In this document: positions 14,488-15,040 of the stretch, one piece after another
How positions within the stretch are numbered: the first letter of the stretch is position 1
Layout of the letters: the number at the start of each line of letters is the position of its first letter
NCBI GenBank assembly: GCA_946479705.1
Contig: CAMLHI010000025.1
Location: forward strand, 1 to 15,040
Reading direction: 5' to 3'
DNA length: 15,040 nt
Origin: an uncultured Oxalobacteraceae bacterium
Lineage (GTDB): Bacteria; Pseudomonadota; Gammaproteobacteria; Burkholderiales; Burkholderiaceae
The notes under the pieces: model-generated
Seen by the model: the letters and a program-made list of their open reading frames with translations, nothing else
Told to the model about the DNA's origin: nothing
The model's database searches: none
Program-made: the position numbers and the translations under genes

Positions 14488-15040
14488 ACGCCTGTTCGGC
14501 GGGCAGGTCGAACACCGCCATCGATTCCACATGCGAGGTGTGTGGGAACATATTCACCACGCCGGCCTTGCTCAGCACGTAGCCGGCTTCGTTGACCAGG
14601 ATGCCGGCGTCGCGCGCCAGGGTGGACGGGCTGCAGGAGACGTAGACGATGCGCTTGGGCAGCAGGTCTGGCCGCGCTGTCCGCAGGCCGGCCAGCGCCT
14701 GCGACAGGGCCATGGCGCCGTCGCGCGGCGGGTCGACCAGCATGCGGTCGAATTTGCCCAGTTCGATCAGGTGCTCGGTCGTCACGTCGAACAGGTTACG
14801 GGTCGAGAAGCTGGTCTGGTGCGACAGGCCGTTGGCCTTGGCATTGGCCAGCGCGCGTTCGGTCAGGCTGGTCAAGCCTTCGATGCCGACCACTTCCCTG
14901 CCCTGCGTGGCCAGCGGCAGGGTGAAGTTGCCCAGGCCGCAGAACAGGTCGGCCACGCGCTCGTCTTTCTGCACCTCCAGCAGGGCCAGGGCCTTGGCCA
15001 CCAGCACCCGGTTGATGTGGTGGTTGACCTGGGTGAAGTC
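14486..15040 (-). CDS. rlmD: RlmD (RumA), 23S rRNA m5U1939 methyltransferase, 3' part
   Basis: RlmD methylates U1939 of 23S rRNA using SAM and normally carries an N-terminal TRAM domain and an iron-sulfur cluster. Only the last 184 residues are inside the window. The frame is open at the right edge, reading DFTQVNHHINRVLV, a conserved stretch of this family that is not a start. Catalytic-domain motifs are visible: SAM motif I DLFCGLGNFTLPLA, VDPPRDGA, and VSCSPSTLARD with the nucleophilic Cys. The C-terminus (FPHTSHVESMAVFDL) is typical of the RumA/TrmA superfamily. TrmA-like or RlmC proteins are the alternative, but the FTQVN and CGLGNF forms favour RlmD. It converges on yccA, with its stop codon inside the yccA terminator T-tract. 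Confidence 0.9.
   Translation of the reverse strand, partial: DFTQVNHHINRVLVAKALALLEVQKDERVADLFCGLGNFTLPLATQGREVVGIEGLTSLTERALANAKANGLSHQTSFSTRNLFDVTTEHLIELGKFDRMLVDPPRDGAMALSQALAGLRTARPDLLPKRIVYVSCSPSTLARDAGILVNEAGYVLSKAGVVNMFPHTSHVESMAVFDLPAEQA

Noticed and set aside
1..15040. tRNA genes, CRISPR arrays, prophage or toxin-antitoxin genes
   Set aside because: I saw no cloverleaf, no regularly spaced repeat array and no mobile or toxin protein families on either strand.

Overview
The window is an ordinary-looking stretch of chromosome from a high-GC betaproteobacterium. Gene order and protein details (for example the RKEH rim of Hfq and the long IspG) fit Burkholderiales. Oxalobacteraceae (Massilia/Duganella/Janthinobacterium-like) is my best guess, but that is inference from gene order and protein resemblance, not a database match. 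No plasmid, phage, insertion-sequence transposase, CRISPR or secretion-system gene is visible. I did not find an evident new multi-gene system. The unusual signals are in the spacers and in one protein tail.

Layout, right to left along the minus strand. Thirteen genes run in the same direction from about 13535 down to 314: ndk, rlmN, pilW (pilF), rodZ, ispG, hisS, yfgM, bamB, der, hfq, hflX, hflK, hflC. Most junctions are overlaps or gaps under 35 bases. Larger gaps lie at ndk-rlmN (98 bases), yfgM-bamB (74), der-hfq (148) and hfq-hflX (69), and these gaps hold hairpins or promoter-like sequence. On the plus strand is one gene, a YccA/BI-1 family membrane protein (13759-14442), divergent from ndk. 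It ends at a strong intrinsic terminator whose T-tract overlaps the stop codon of the convergent rlmD, which runs off the right edge.

How the genes work together. The cluster is mostly growth and envelope housekeeping. It covers nucleotide balance (ndk), rRNA modification (rlmN, rlmD), pilus assembly (pilW), cell shape (rodZ), isoprenoid precursors (ispG), histidine charging (hisS), envelope export and outer-membrane assembly (yfgM, bamB), ribosome maturation and rescue (der, hflX), RNA regulation (hfq) and control of the FtsH protease (hflK, hflC). YccA is a known FtsH substrate in E. coli, so the two ends of the window touch the same membrane-proteolysis system.

Positions 1-313 hold no gene. 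They contain a 177-base fold-back repeat with near-perfect 19-base ends (57-233), a small palindrome (12-27), and a long hairpin just after hflC (256-300). Other points to check are a histidine-rich tail on the histidyl-tRNA synthetase, an hflX ribosome-binding site inside a hairpin, two hairpins ahead of bamB, and heptamer repeats plus a 10-bp hairpin ahead of rlmN.
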